Source: Azohydromonas australica DSM 1124
GTDB lineage: Bacteria > Pseudomonadota > Gammaproteobacteria > Burkholderiales > Burkholderiaceae_C
NCBI RefSeq assembly: GCF_000430725.1
Contig: NZ_KE387203.1
Location: 330,976-394,975, forward strand
Direction: 5' to 3'
DNA: 64,000 nucleotides
Shown: piece by piece, positions 51,560 through 61,304 of the stretch
Layout: every line of letters starts with the position of its first letter
Position numbering within the stretch: the stretch's first letter is position 1
Notes under the pieces: model-generated
What the model saw: the letters and a program-made list of their open reading frames with translations, nothing else
Databases searched by the model: none
What the model was told of the DNA's origin: nothing
Program-made: the position numbers and the translations under genes

Positions 51560-54358
51560 ATGCCCCGCCGCCCTGCTCCCGCTGACGACGCCGCTGAGAA
51601 GAACCGCCCACTGGTCGAAGACATTCGCCTGCTGGGACGGCTGCTGGGCGAGGTGATTCGCGAACACGAGGGATCGGCCGCCTACGAGCTCGTCGAGCGC
51701 GTGCGCCAGCTCTCGGTGGCCTACCGGCTCAAGAACGATGCCAACGCCGGCAAGAGTCTGGACAAGCTGCTGAAGAACCTGTCGTCGGACCAGACGGTGA
51801 GCGTCATCCGCGCCTTCAGCTACTTCAGCCACCTGGCCAACATCGCCGAGGACCGCCACCACGTGCGCCGGCGCGAGTTCCACGAGCGCCAGGCCGCGAC
51901 GCAGGAAGGCCACCCGCCGCACGAGGGCTCGCTGGACGCGAGCTTCGAGAAGCTCACCGCCGCCGACGTGCGCACCGGCGACATCGCCCGCATGCTGCAG
52001 AACGCCTACGTCTCGCCGGTGCTCACCGCGCACCCCACCGAGGTGCAGCGCAAGAGCATCCTCGACGCCGAGCGCGCCATCGCCGAGCTGGTGGCGCAGC
52101 GCGACCACCTGAACACGTCGCGCGAGCTGGCCGAGAACGAGGCGCTGCTGCGCGGGCGCATCACGCAGCTGTGGCAGACGCGCATGCTGCGCTACACCAA
52201 GCTCACGGTCGCGGACGAGATCGACAACGCCCTGTCCTACTACCGCACCACCTTCCTGCGCCAGATCCCGCGCCTGTATGGCGAGATCGAGCACCTGCTG
52301 CCCGGCTACCAGGTCGGCAACTTCCTGCGCATGGGCAACTGGATTGGCGGCGACCGCGACGGCAACCCCAACGTCACGGCCGAGACGCTGAAGCTGGCGC
52401 TGGCGCGCCAGGCCGAGGTCGCGCTGCGCCACTACCTGGTGGAGGCGCACGAGTTGGGCGCCGAGCTGTCCATCTCGCAGATGCTCGCGCCCGTGTCGGG
52501 CGACATGCAGGCCTTGGCCGAGCGCTCGCCCGACCACAACCCGCACCGCGAGGACGAGCCCTACCGCCGCGCCCTCACCGGCATGTACGCGCGGCTGGCC
52601 GCGACGCTGCACGAGCTCACCGGCACCGAGGCGCTGCGCCATGCCGTGGCGCCGCAGAACCCGTACCTCAGCGCCGACGAGTTCCTGGCCGACCTGCGCG
52701 TGATCGAGGCCTCGCTCAAGACCCACCACGCCGAAGCGCTGATCGCCCCGCGCCTGGCACCGCTGATGCGCGCGGTGCAGGTCTTCGGCTTCCACCTGGC
52801 CACCGTGGACCTGCGCCAGAGTTCGGACCAGCACGAGGCTGTCATCGCCGAGCTGCTGCAGGTGGCGCGCCTGGAGGCGAACTACGCCGGGCTGGACGAG
52901 GCCGCCAAGCGCGAGCTGCTCGTGAAGCTGCTCAACGACGCGCGCCCGCTGCGCGTCATGGGCCACGAGTACACGCCCTGGGCGCAGAGCGAGCTGGCGG
53001 TGTTCGAGACCGCGCGCCAGATGCGCCAGACCTTCGGCCCCGCGGCGCTGCGCCACTACATCATCAGCCACACCGAGGAGGTCAGCGACCTGCTCGAAGT
53101 GCTGCTGCTGCAGAAGGAGACGGGCCTGCTGCGCGGGCTGCTGGCCGAGGACGCGAAGGCCGACCTCATCGTCAGCCCGCTGTTCGAGACCATCGGCGAC
53201 CTGCGCCGCGCCGCGCCCATCATGGGCGAGTACCTGGCGCTGCCCGGCGTGCTGGAGATGATCAAGCGCTCCGGCGCCGAGCAGGACGTGATGCTGGGCT
53301 ACAGCGACAGCAACAAGGACGGCGGCTTCTTCACCAGCAACTGGGAGCTCTACCAGGCCGAGACCGCGCTGGTGGCGCTGTTCGGGCCGCTGCGCGAGAA
53401 GCACGGCCTGACGCTGCGCCTGTTCCACGGCCGCGGCGGCACGGTGGGCCGAGGCGGCGGCCCGAGCTACCAGGCCATCCTGGCGCAGCCCCCGGGTACC
53501 GTGAACGGGCAGATCCGCCTGACCGAGCAGGGCGAGGTGATCGCCTCCAAGTACGCCAACCCCGAGATCGGCCGGCGCAACCTGGAGACGCTGGTGGCCG
53601 CCACGCTGGAGGCCACGCTGCTGCACCCGACGCAGGGCGCGAGCAAGGCCTTCCTGCAGGCCGCGGCCGAGCTGAGCCAGGCCAGCTTCGAGGCCTACCG
53701 GCACCTGGTGTACGAGACCCCGGGCTTCGTCGACTACTTCTTCGCCGCCACGCCGATCCGCGAGATCGCCGAGCTCAACATCGGCTCGCGCCCGGCCTCG
53801 CGCAAGGCCACGCGCGCCATCGAGGACCTGCGCGCCATTCCCTGGGGCTTCAGCTGGGGCCAGTGCCGCGTGGCGCTGCCGGGCTGGGCGGGCTTCGGCT
53901 CGGCGGTGGAAACCTTCCTGGGCACGGACGAGGGCGAGCGCACCAAGCGGCTGGCGCTGCTGCGCCGCATGCACAAGCAGTGGCCCTTCTTCCGCACGCT
54001 GCTGTCCAACCTGGACATGGTGCTGGCCAAGACCGACCTCGGCATCGCGCGGCGCTACGTGGACCTGGTCGAGGACAAGCGCGTGGGCAAGAAGATCTTT
54101 GCCGCCATCGAGGCCGAGTGGCAGCGCACCTATGACGCGCTGAACCTCATCACCGGGCAGCAGCAGCGCCTGGCCAGCAACCCGGCGCTGGCGCGCTCCA
54201 TCGAGCACCGCTTCCCGTACCTGGACCCGCTCAACCACCTGCAGGTGGAGCTGATGCGGCGCTGGCGGCGCGAGACCGAGCACAACGACGAGCGCCTGAA
54301 GCGCGGCATCCACATCTCGATCAACGGGGTAGCGGCGGGCTTGCGCAACACCGGCTGA
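51560..54358 (+). CDS. ppc: Phosphoenolpyruvate carboxylase
   Basis: The 932-residue enzyme has [13 protein letters not shown] (catalytic His), [35 protein letters not shown] and the C-terminal [12 protein letters not shown] that ends the active site. It carboxylates PEP to oxaloacetate to refill the TCA cycle. ATG 51560 was chosen; 11 earlier in-frame codons lack a ribosome-binding site. Residues 98-118 are charged and low-complexity. A GC-rich hairpin (54367-54384) without T tract follows the stop. Confidence 0.97.
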   Translation: MPRRPAPADDAAEKNRPLVEDIRLLGRLLGEVIREHEGSAAYELVERVRQLSVAYRLKNDANAGKSLDKLLKNLSSDQTVSVIRAFSYFSHLANIAEDRHHVRRREFHERQAATQEGHPPHEGSLDASFEKLTAADVRTGDIARMLQNAYVSPVLTAHPTEVQRKSILDAERAIAELVAQRDHLNTSRELAENEALLRGRITQLWQTRMLRYTKLTVADEIDNALSYYRTTFLRQIPRLYGEIEHLLPGYQVGNFLRMGNWIGGDRDGNPNVTAETLKLALARQAEVALRHYLVEAHELGAELSISQMLAPVSGDMQALAERSPDHNPHREDEPYRRALTGMYARLAATLHELTGTEALRHAVAPQNPYLSADEFLADLRVIEASLKTHHAEALIAPRLAPLMRAVQVFGFHLATVDLRQSSDQHEAVIAELLQVARLEANYAGLDEAAKRELLVKLLNDARPLRVMGHEYTPWAQSELAVFETARQMRQTFGPAALRHYIISHTEEVSDLLEVLLLQKETGLLRGLLAEDAKADLIVSPLFETIGDLRRAAPIMGEYLALPGVLEMIKRSGAEQDVMLGYSDSNKDGGFFTSNWELYQAETALVALFGPLREKHGLTLRLFHGRGGTVGRGGGPSYQAILAQPPGTVNGQIRLTEQGEVIASKYANPEIGRRNLETLVAATLEATLLHPTQGASKAFLQAAAELSQASFEAYRHLVYETPGFVDYFFAATPIREIAELNIGSRPASRKATRAIEDLRAIPWGFSWGQCRVALPGWAGFGSAVETFLGTDEGERTKRLALLRRMHKQWPFFRTLLSNLDMVLAKTDLGIARRYVDLVEDKRVGKKIFAAIEAEWQRTYDALNLITGQQQRLASNPALARSIEHRFPYLDPLNHLQVELMRRWRRETEHNDERLKRGIHISINGVAAGLRNTG

Positions 54359-54452
54359 GCTTCCCACCGGCCCTGCGGGGCCGGGCGGACCCGCCGCTTA
54401 AAATCGCGGGTTCGCCTCCCGATTCCCGAAGCTCTTCCTTTTCATCACAGCC

Positions 54453-55850
<1,398 letters not shown>

Positions 55851-55879
55851 TCGTCATTCGCGCCGTCCGCGCGGCCATG

Positions 55880-55907
55880 AAAAAGCCCGGCAGTGCCGGG
55901 CTTTTTT
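55880..55907. terminator. Bidirectional Rho-independent terminator
   Basis: Twelve-base stem (55880-55891 with 55895-55906) with an AGT loop, A tract on the left and T tract on the right, between argH and the convergent outer-membrane protein gene. Confidence 0.92.
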
Positions 55908-55950
55908 GCGTGCGCGCGGCCGCGGCACGGGCCGCGGCGGGCGCGGGGGC

Positions 55951-57105
55951 TCAGAACGCCAGGGCCAGGCCCAGGGTCAGGAAGCCGTAGCGCTTGTCGA
56001 ACTGGCCGGCGCTGACGCTGTTGTAGGTCATGGGGATCTCGCCCAGGAACTGGTGCGACAGCACCTGGCCGCGCAGGAACACCAGCGACTTGTCCGTGGG
56101 CTTGTAGCCGGCCTCCAGCACCAGCACCTGGTTGCTGCGCACCGGTGCGCCGCCACGGGCCTTGACGGCGTCCTCCACGTCGCTGCGGCGGTGCGTCATG
56201 TGCAGCAGGCCGCCGCGGAACAGCCAGTCCCCGCTGCGCCACGTGGCGTTGATGCCGGCCTGGTAGGTCAGCGCGTGGTAGCGCGCTTCCTTGTTGATGT
56301 CCACGCCGAACTGGTTGCCGCCGCTGGGCTCCTTGATGCTGAAGGTGGAGCCGTTCTTGTTGGTGCAGTCGGCGGTGACGTAGTCCTGGCTCAGCTGCGC
56401 ATTGCACAGCGAGTTGCCGTAGGCCACCGTGCCGGAGACGCCCGAGAGCGTGACCCGGCTGTAGCCGATGCCGGCGATGCCGTTGACGTGCAGGTTCGCG
56501 GTCACCGGCCAGCCGCCGATCACGTCGAACTGCAGCTGCGTGTCGCGCGGCTTGTCGGCATGCAGGGAGCGGAAGGTGTAGTCCGTACCGGCGTTGGAGA
56601 CCTTGAAGTTGAGCTCGCGGTCGAAGCCGGGCGCGGTGTCGCCCCAAGCGCTGGCACGCAACGCGAGCTGGGGCTGGCGCGCGCTCTCGTAAGGCTCGGG
56701 CTCGGCGCCCAGCAGCAGGTACTGGCCCGCGACCTGCCACGTCGTGACGTCGGCGTCGAAGCTCTTGAACACCAGACGGCGCTTGGTCAGCCCGCCTTCC
56801 AGGTACAGGCGCGGCGTCACGGCCCAGGCGCCGCGCAGGCTGCGGCCGTAGTAGTCGCCGCTGGTGGTGGAGGCACCGTCGGGGCGCAGCTTCAGGAAGT
56901 CGACGCGGTCGTTGGCCACGTCGTAGCCCAGCTCCAGCTCGAACGTGGAGTCGCGCGCGCCCACGTGCGTGGGCTGCGTGCTCAACAAGGCGTCCAGCGG
57001 CGCGGCCTCGGCCGTGCCGCACAGCAGCGCGAGGGCCGTGCAGGCCCCCAGGACGGGAGAAGCGTGGCGCAGGAACGAACCGGCGCGACGATGAAGGAAC
57101 GACAT
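55951..57105 (-). CDS. Putative outer-membrane beta-barrel protein, unknown function
   Basis: ATG 57105 gives a signal peptide (SPVLGACTALALLCGTAEA) and a mature protein of about 350 residues with alternating amphipathic strands (STFELELGYDVANDRVDFLK, LYLEGGLTKRRLVF, YRFRS-like TYDYTFRSL pattern) and a terminal aromatic residue in LTLGLALAF, the usual outer-membrane insertion signal. Two Cys in NSLCNAQL and VTADCTNK may form a disulfide in an external loop. I do not recognise a named family; a porin or autotransport-free barrel is possible. It lies downstream of the 57234-57716 gene but beyond a terminator. Confidence 0.75.
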   Translation of the reverse strand: MSFLHRRAGSFLRHASPVLGACTALALLCGTAEAAPLDALLSTQPTHVGARDSTFELELGYDVANDRVDFLKLRPDGASTTSGDYYGRSLRGAWAVTPRLYLEGGLTKRRLVFKSFDADVTTWQVAGQYLLLGAEPEPYESARQPQLALRASAWGDTAPGFDRELNFKVSNAGTDYTFRSLHADKPRDTQLQFDVIGGWPVTANLHVNGIAGIGYSRVTLSGVSGTVAYGNSLCNAQLSQDYVTADCTNKNGSTFSIKEPSGGNQFGVDINKEARYHALTYQAGINATWRSGDWLFRGGLLHMTHRRSDVEDAVKARGGAPVRSNQVLVLEAGYKPTDKSLVFLRGQVLSHQFLGEIPMTYNSVSAGQFDKRYGFLTLGLALAF

Positions 57106-57168
57106 GGTGCAGGCGGTAGCGGTCGGGTACACAGCGCCCTGGCGCGGGCACTGCGACACCGATGGAAC

Positions 57169-57198
57169 AAAAAAAAGCGGCTTGGAATCAAGCCGCTT
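57169..57198 (-). terminator. Rho-independent terminator of the 57234-57716 gene
   Basis: On the minus strand a 9-bp stem AAGCGGCTT/AAGCCGCTT with a 6-base loop is followed by eight T. It separates the small beta-rich gene from the outer-membrane protein gene. Confidence 0.9.
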
Positions 57199-57233
57199 CG
57201 GATGCTGCGGAGGGCCCCTGAGGGCCCAGAGCC

Positions 57234-57716
57234 TTACTGCGCAGCCTTGATGGTGACGTTGCCGCTGAAGCCCACGCCGCTGACGCTGCCCAGCAGGCCG
57301 CCGGCGACGCTCTTCACGTCAACCTTGGTGCTGGCCAGGGCCTTCTTGTCGGTCGTGCGCAGGTCGAGGTTGGAAATCGCCGCGGTGACCGTGAACGTGC
57401 CCTGGATGCCTTCCCAGTAATCCAGGCCTGCCTTGTTGGCGATGGAGTTGGTGCCCAGGACGCGGGTCACGAGGCCGCTGTAGTCGAGCGTGAGCTTATT
57501 GTTCTCGATGCGCACCACCTTCGTGCCTTGGCTGTCGCCCATCTTGAAGCTGCCGCTGACTTCGCTGGCGTTGCCCTTCTTGCCGTACACGTGCACCGTG
57601 GCGTCCGCCGGCACCGACAGCGACAGCTGGTTGTTCGCACCCAGCGTGAACACCACCTTGTCGATCATGGCCGTCAGGGCACGGCCGCTGCTGGCGGCGC
57701 CCTGGACCTCAACCAT
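57234..57716 (-). CDS. Unrecognised beta-strand-rich protein, 160 residues
   Basis: The product begins MVEVQGAASSGRALTAMIDK and is dominated by predicted beta strands with Asn/Thr/Ser turns (LGANNQLSLSVPADATVHVY, GTKVVRIENNKLTLDYSG, GTFTVTAAISNLDLRT, GVGFSGNVTIKAAQ). It has no Cys, signal peptide or membrane helix. An in-frame TGA lies seven codons upstream of ATG 57716, so the start cannot be moved much. No Shine-Dalgarno sequence is seen. A TTGGGC/TACCCT pair with 17-base spacing ends four bases before the ATG, which would make the mRNA leaderless. It has its own terminator. Function unknown; an adhesin-like or secreted fold is only a guess. Confidence 0.6.
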   Translation of the reverse strand: MVEVQGAASSGRALTAMIDKVVFTLGANNQLSLSVPADATVHVYGKKGNASEVSGSFKMGDSQGTKVVRIENNKLTLDYSGLVTRVLGTNSIANKAGLDYWEGIQGTFTVTAAISNLDLRTTDKKALASTKVDVKSVAGGLLGSVSGVGFSGNVTIKAAQ

Positions 57717-57910
57717 GTTTAGGGTAAAAACCGTTCAGCCGGGGCCCAAGGCACGGCGGCCCCGCACCCACAGCAGCGCTCCGGAAGCAGCAAACCGGAC
57801 ACGGTGCAATCACGGCGGCTACGGCAGCCTGCCCAGTGCAATGAGAGGGAATCGCCCGGGCGAGCGCCGGGCGTGATGTCAGGCAGGCCCGGCGGGCCTG
57901 CGGGTGCGGC

Positions 57911-58801
57911 TCAGCTTGACCGCACCACCCGCGCCACCGGCGGCGCAGGCTCGGGTTCGGCGTCAAAGCGCTCGAAGCCCGAATAGCACAGGAAGTGGCG
58001 GTTGGCCGCGCGCCCGAAGAGGGTCATGCCCAGCCGCGTGGCCAGCTCGTGGCCCATCTGCGTCACGCCGTTGCGGCTCACCACGATGGGCACGCCCATC
58101 TGCGCCGCCTTCATCACCATCTCGCTGGTCAGCCGCCCGGTCGTGTAGAAGCTCTTGTCCGCCCCGTCCACGCCGCGCATCCACATCCAGCCGGCGATGG
58201 CATCGATGGCGTTGTGGCGCCCCACGTCCTCCACGAACCACAGCAGCTCGCTGCCGCGGAACAGCGCGCAGCCGTGCACCGAGCCGGCCTTGCGGTGGAT
58301 GCTCTCCATCTGCATCTGGCGCATGCGCTCCAACTGCGCCGCCAGCGTGGACTGGCGGATGCGGGCCTGCGCCGCCGAGGGCAGGCGCAGTTCCTCGAAG
58401 CTCGCCATCGCGTCGCCGAACACCGTGCCCTGGCCGCAGCCGGTGGTCACGATGCGCTTGGCCGTCTTGCGCTCGAAGTCCCGCACGCCCTCGCGAGTCT
58501 TCACGGCGGCGGCCGAGACTTCCCAGTCCACCGTGATCGACTCCACCTCTTCCACCGAGCCCACCAGGCGCTGGTTGCGCAGGTAGCCCAGCACCAGCAG
58601 CTCCGGCGCCGCGCCCAGCGTCATGAGCGTGACCAGCTCGCGCTTGTCCACGAACACGGTCAGCGCCCGCTCGTTGGGCATGTGCAGCACGCGGCGCTGG
58701 CCGTACTCGTCCAGCACCTCGACCTCGCGCGTGAGCGCCGCGCCGGTGTCGGTCAGGCGCGGCAGCAGGGGCATCGTCGAAACGGGTTGCATGGCAGCCA
58801 T
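57911..58801 (-). CDS. fdhD: Formate dehydrogenase sulfurtransferase FdhD
   Basis: The 296-residue protein matches FdhD (NERALTVFVDKRELVTLMTL, WFVEDVGRHNAIDAIAGW, FYTTGRLTSEMVMKAAQMGV, PIVVSRNGVT). FdhD passes sulfur from IscS to the molybdenum cofactor of formate dehydrogenase. The conserved loop reads TTGCGQGTVFG: the first Cys of the E. coli CxxC is kept, the second is replaced by Gly. It is the last gene of the formate dehydrogenase operon; a shorter start at ATG 58792 is possible. Confidence 0.94.
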   Translation of the reverse strand: MAAMQPVSTMPLLPRLTDTGAALTREVEVLDEYGQRRVLHMPNERALTVFVDKRELVTLMTLGAAPELLVLGYLRNQRLVGSVEEVESITVDWEVSAAAVKTREGVRDFERKTAKRIVTTGCGQGTVFGDAMASFEELRLPSAAQARIRQSTLAAQLERMRQMQMESIHRKAGSVHGCALFRGSELLWFVEDVGRHNAIDAIAGWMWMRGVDGADKSFYTTGRLTSEMVMKAAQMGVPIVVSRNGVTQMGHELATRLGMTLFGRAANRHFLCYSGFERFDAEPEPAPPVARVVRSS

Positions 58802-58819
58802 GCTACGGGCCCTCGGCTT

Positions 58820-59200
58820 TCAGGGCTTCTGAGAGGGCACTGCCGGGGCAGCGGGCGTGGCCACGGCCGCGGTCGCGGTCGCGGTCGTGGCGGAAGCCGC
58901 AGGCGCGGCAGCCGCCGCCTCGGGCGGCGTGTACACGAAGGGGCCCGGGTCGGCGCAGGCCGGCGTCGCCACCACCTCGCCCACCGGCTTGCCGGCCTTC
59001 TTCTGCTCGGCCAGCGTGCGCGCGGCCACGCGGTCGTTGGCCTTGCACAGTTGATAGGCGGCGACCTTGTCGCCCCACGCCGCCTTGGCCTTGGCTTCCT
59101 CGGCCTTGGCCTTGGCTTCGTCGGACAGCGGCGGCAGCTTGGCCAGGGCAGCCCCGGCGGCCAGGCTCAGCGCCAGGGCGGGAATGAATGCTTTGTTCAT
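58820..59200 (-). CDS. Small exported protein of the formate dehydrogenase operon
   Basis: The 126-residue product has a signal peptide (MNKAFIPALALSLAAGAALA), a Lys/Ala-rich helix (SDEAKAKAEEAKAKAAWGDK), two Cys (YQLCKANDR and TPACADPG) that may pair in the periplasm, and an Ala/Thr/Pro tail of about 35 residues. Similar small proteins occur beside formate dehydrogenase gamma-subunit genes in betaproteobacteria, as far as I recall, without an assigned role. ATG 59200 gives the complete signal peptide. It lies 18 bases before fdhD. Confidence 0.8.
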   Translation of the reverse strand: MNKAFIPALALSLAAGAALAKLPPLSDEAKAKAEEAKAKAAWGDKVAAYQLCKANDRVAARTLAEQKKAGKPVGEVVATPACADPGPFVYTPPEAAAAAPAASATTATATAAVATPAAPAVPSQKP

Positions 59201-59219
59201 GTCTGGATTCCTGAACACA

Positions 59220-60350
59220 TCACGCGCGGGGCGTGGCGATGGGGGTCGCGGGCGGCGTGGCGGCGGCCGAACGCCGCGCGGGGATCTTCCCGGCCTTGAC
59301 GTCGTTGAACCACAGCTCGTGGTGCTCGCGCGCCCAGTCCTCGCTGACGTAGCCGTTGCGCATGGCGCGGTACGCGCCCTTCACGCCGATCGAGCCCATG
59401 TAGATGTGCCCCATGAACAGGCACATGATCAGGATCGTCGAGACGGCGTGCAGCATGTGCGCCCAGTGCATCTGGCCGCGCGTGTAGTCCATGTCCGGGA
59501 TCAGCTTGTCCAGCACCAGCCCGGAGCCCACCACCATGCTGCCCAGCCAGAACATGCCGACCCAGAACAGCGTCTTCTCGCCGGCGTTGAAGCGGTGCGA
59601 GGGCACGTGCTGCCCGGTGAAGAGCCCGCCGCCCTTGAGCGCCCACTGCCAGTCCCAGGCCCTGGGCCAGTTGTCGCGCGCGAAGGTCAGCAGCATCACC
59701 ACCATCGACACGGCGAAGGCCGGGCCGGCGAAGTTGTGCGCGGTCTTGAGCGCGTAGGTGAGCCAGCCGAACAGCGTCGCGCCCAGGACGGGCAGCAGGA
59801 AGAACTTGCCGAAGGCCATCACGATGCCCGAGACGGCCAGCAGCAGGAATGCGCCGGCGTTGACCCAGTGCGTGGCGCGCTCCAGCGGCGTGAAGCGCTC
59901 GATGGTTGCGGGCTTGTGGTCGTCGTGGCCCATGGGGCCGCGCTTCCAGTAGAACAGCCCGATGGCCAGCGCCACGATCAGCAGCAGCGAGCCGCCGTAG
60001 GGGATGAGCCAGCGGTTGCGCACCTGGCGCCAGGCCTCGCCGGCGTCGGTCAGGCCGGAGCCCGGGTACTGCGTGAAGCGCTGGATCAGCACGCCCTTCT
60101 CCACACCAGGCAGCGTGGTCAGGCCCTCGACGACGCCGCTCTCGCGCACGCTGCGCCACATCGGCGCGTTGTTGCCGGGCTGGCTCCTGGCGCGCTCGGC
60201 ATTGGTTTCATCGGCGCGCGGCTCGGCCGGCGCGGCGAAGCCGGCCGGCGCCGAGGCGCCCGCGCCGGCCGCGGACTGCGCCAGCGCCGGCAGGCCGCCG
60301 GCACCGGCCAGCGCCACGGCCAGCAGGAGTTTCTGGATCAAGCCTCGCAT
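59220..60350 (-). CDS. Formate dehydrogenase cytochrome b (gamma) subunit
   Basis: The 376-residue protein has a signal peptide (MRGLIQKLLLAVALAGAGGL), a periplasmic stretch of about 100 residues, and five membrane helices: one near LIPYGGSLLLIVALAIGLFY and the four haem-b helices of the FdnI type, with His in ERATHWVNAG, KTAHNFAG and HWAHMLHAVS. It takes electrons from the iron-sulfur subunit to quinone. The N-terminal extension is absent from E. coli FdnI but typical of this Burkholderiales type. ATG 60350 follows AAGGAG. Confidence 0.92.
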   Translation of the reverse strand: MRGLIQKLLLAVALAGAGGLPALAQSAAGAGASAPAGFAAPAEPRADETNAERARSQPGNNAPMWRSVRESGVVEGLTTLPGVEKGVLIQRFTQYPGSGLTDAGEAWRQVRNRWLIPYGGSLLLIVALAIGLFYWKRGPMGHDDHKPATIERFTPLERATHWVNAGAFLLLAVSGIVMAFGKFFLLPVLGATLFGWLTYALKTAHNFAGPAFAVSMVVMLLTFARDNWPRAWDWQWALKGGGLFTGQHVPSHRFNAGEKTLFWVGMFWLGSMVVGSGLVLDKLIPDMDYTRGQMHWAHMLHAVSTILIMCLFMGHIYMGSIGVKGAYRAMRNGYVSEDWAREHHELWFNDVKAGKIPARRSAAATPPATPIATPRA

Positions 60351-60369
60351 GGCTTCTCCTTCGGTGGCG

Positions 60370-60624
60370 TCACTGCTGCGGCGCCGCGGCGGCCGAGCGC
60401 GAATACTCGTTCTGGCCCTGGCCGCGGGTGCGGATCTGCTGTTCCCAGCTGGCGCGCTCGCCGGCATTCCAGCCCGCGGCGCTGTACGCGGCCTGGCCGC
60501 CGGTGTAGGCCGGCGTGTCGGACTTGACGTGCTTGGCGCCCAGCTCCTGCGAGCGCTCGCCGCAGCCCGCCAGGGCCGAGAGCGCCGCCGCGGCGGCCAC
60601 GATGAGCCTCAGGCGCGCGCTCAC
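60370..60624 (-). CDS. Small lipoprotein of the formate dehydrogenase operon
   Basis: GTG 60624 overlaps the stop of the iron-sulfur subunit gene (GTGA), so it is translationally coupled. The 84-residue product has a lipoprotein signal with lipobox ALAGC, then a short polar chain (KHVKSDTPAYTGGQAAYSAA, GWNAGERASWEQQIRTRGQG). It is too short for an enzyme; a structural or assembly part of the membrane-bound complex is an inference from position. Confidence 0.8.
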   Translation of the reverse strand: MSARLRLIVAAAAALSALAGCGERSQELGAKHVKSDTPAYTGGQAAYSAAGWNAGERASWEQQIRTRGQGQNEYSRSAAAAPQQ

Positions 60625-61271
60625 GACTTCACCCCCGCCTTCACCGGCTCGACCTTGGCGCCGCCGTTGCCCTGCTGCGGCTGCGAGGGCTTGCCGTAGG
60701 CCGTGCCCCAGCCCCACACCTCGCTGCCCTTGCCGCGCTGCACCACGCGCTGGCGGAAGATGTCCGCCACCACGTCGCCGTCGCCGCCCAGCAGCGCCTT
60801 GGTCGAGCACATCTCGGCGCAGATCGGCAGCTTCCCTTCGGAGAGGCGGTTGCGCCCGTACTTGTCGAACTCCGCCTCGGAGCCGTTGGCCTCGGGGCCG
60901 CCGGCGCAGAAAGTGCACTTGTCCATCTTGCCGCGCAGGCCGAAGGTGCCGTTGGTGGGGAACTGCGGCGCGCCGAAGGGGCAGGCATAGCTGCAATAGC
61001 CGCAGCCGATGCACACGTCCTTGTCGTGCAGCACCACGCCCTCGTCGGTGCGGTAGAAGCAGTCCACCGGGCACACCGCCATGCACGGCGCGTCGGAGCA
61101 GTGCATGCACGCCACGGAGATGCTCTTCTCGCCGGGCACGCCGTCGTTGAGCGTGACCACGCGACGGCGGTTCACGCCCCAGGGCACTTCGTGCTCGGCC
61201 TTGCAGGCGGTGGCGCAGCTGTTGCACTCGATGCAACGCTCGGCGTCGCACAGGAATTTCATTCGGGCCAT
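60621..61271 (-). CDS. fdh3B: Formate dehydrogenase iron-sulfur (beta) subunit, FDH3 type
   Basis: The 216-residue protein has four cysteine clusters for four [4Fe-4S] centres: CIECNSCATACK, CMHCSDAPCMAVCP, CIGCGYCSYACPFGAP and CTFC with the later CAEMC. It carries electrons from the catalytic subunit to the cytochrome b subunit. No C-terminal membrane anchor is seen, unlike E. coli FdnH, which agrees with the FDH3 type. ATG 61271 follows AAGGAC. It is 33 bases after the catalytic subunit gene. Confidence 0.93.
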   Translation of the reverse strand: MARMKFLCDAERCIECNSCATACKAEHEVPWGVNRRRVVTLNDGVPGEKSISVACMHCSDAPCMAVCPVDCFYRTDEGVVLHDKDVCIGCGYCSYACPFGAPQFPTNGTFGLRGKMDKCTFCAGGPEANGSEAEFDKYGRNRLSEGKLPICAEMCSTKALLGGDGDVVADIFRQRVVQRGKGSEVWGWGTAYGKPSQPQQGNGGAKVEPVKAGVKS

Positions 61272-61304
61272 GTCAGGTCCTTGTCTCTTTCAGCTGCTGG
61301 GACT

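Noticed and set aside
51437..54367. 976-codon minus-strand open frame opposite ppc
   Set aside because: PEP carboxylase motifs on the plus strand are complete; the antisense frame is a high-GC shadow.
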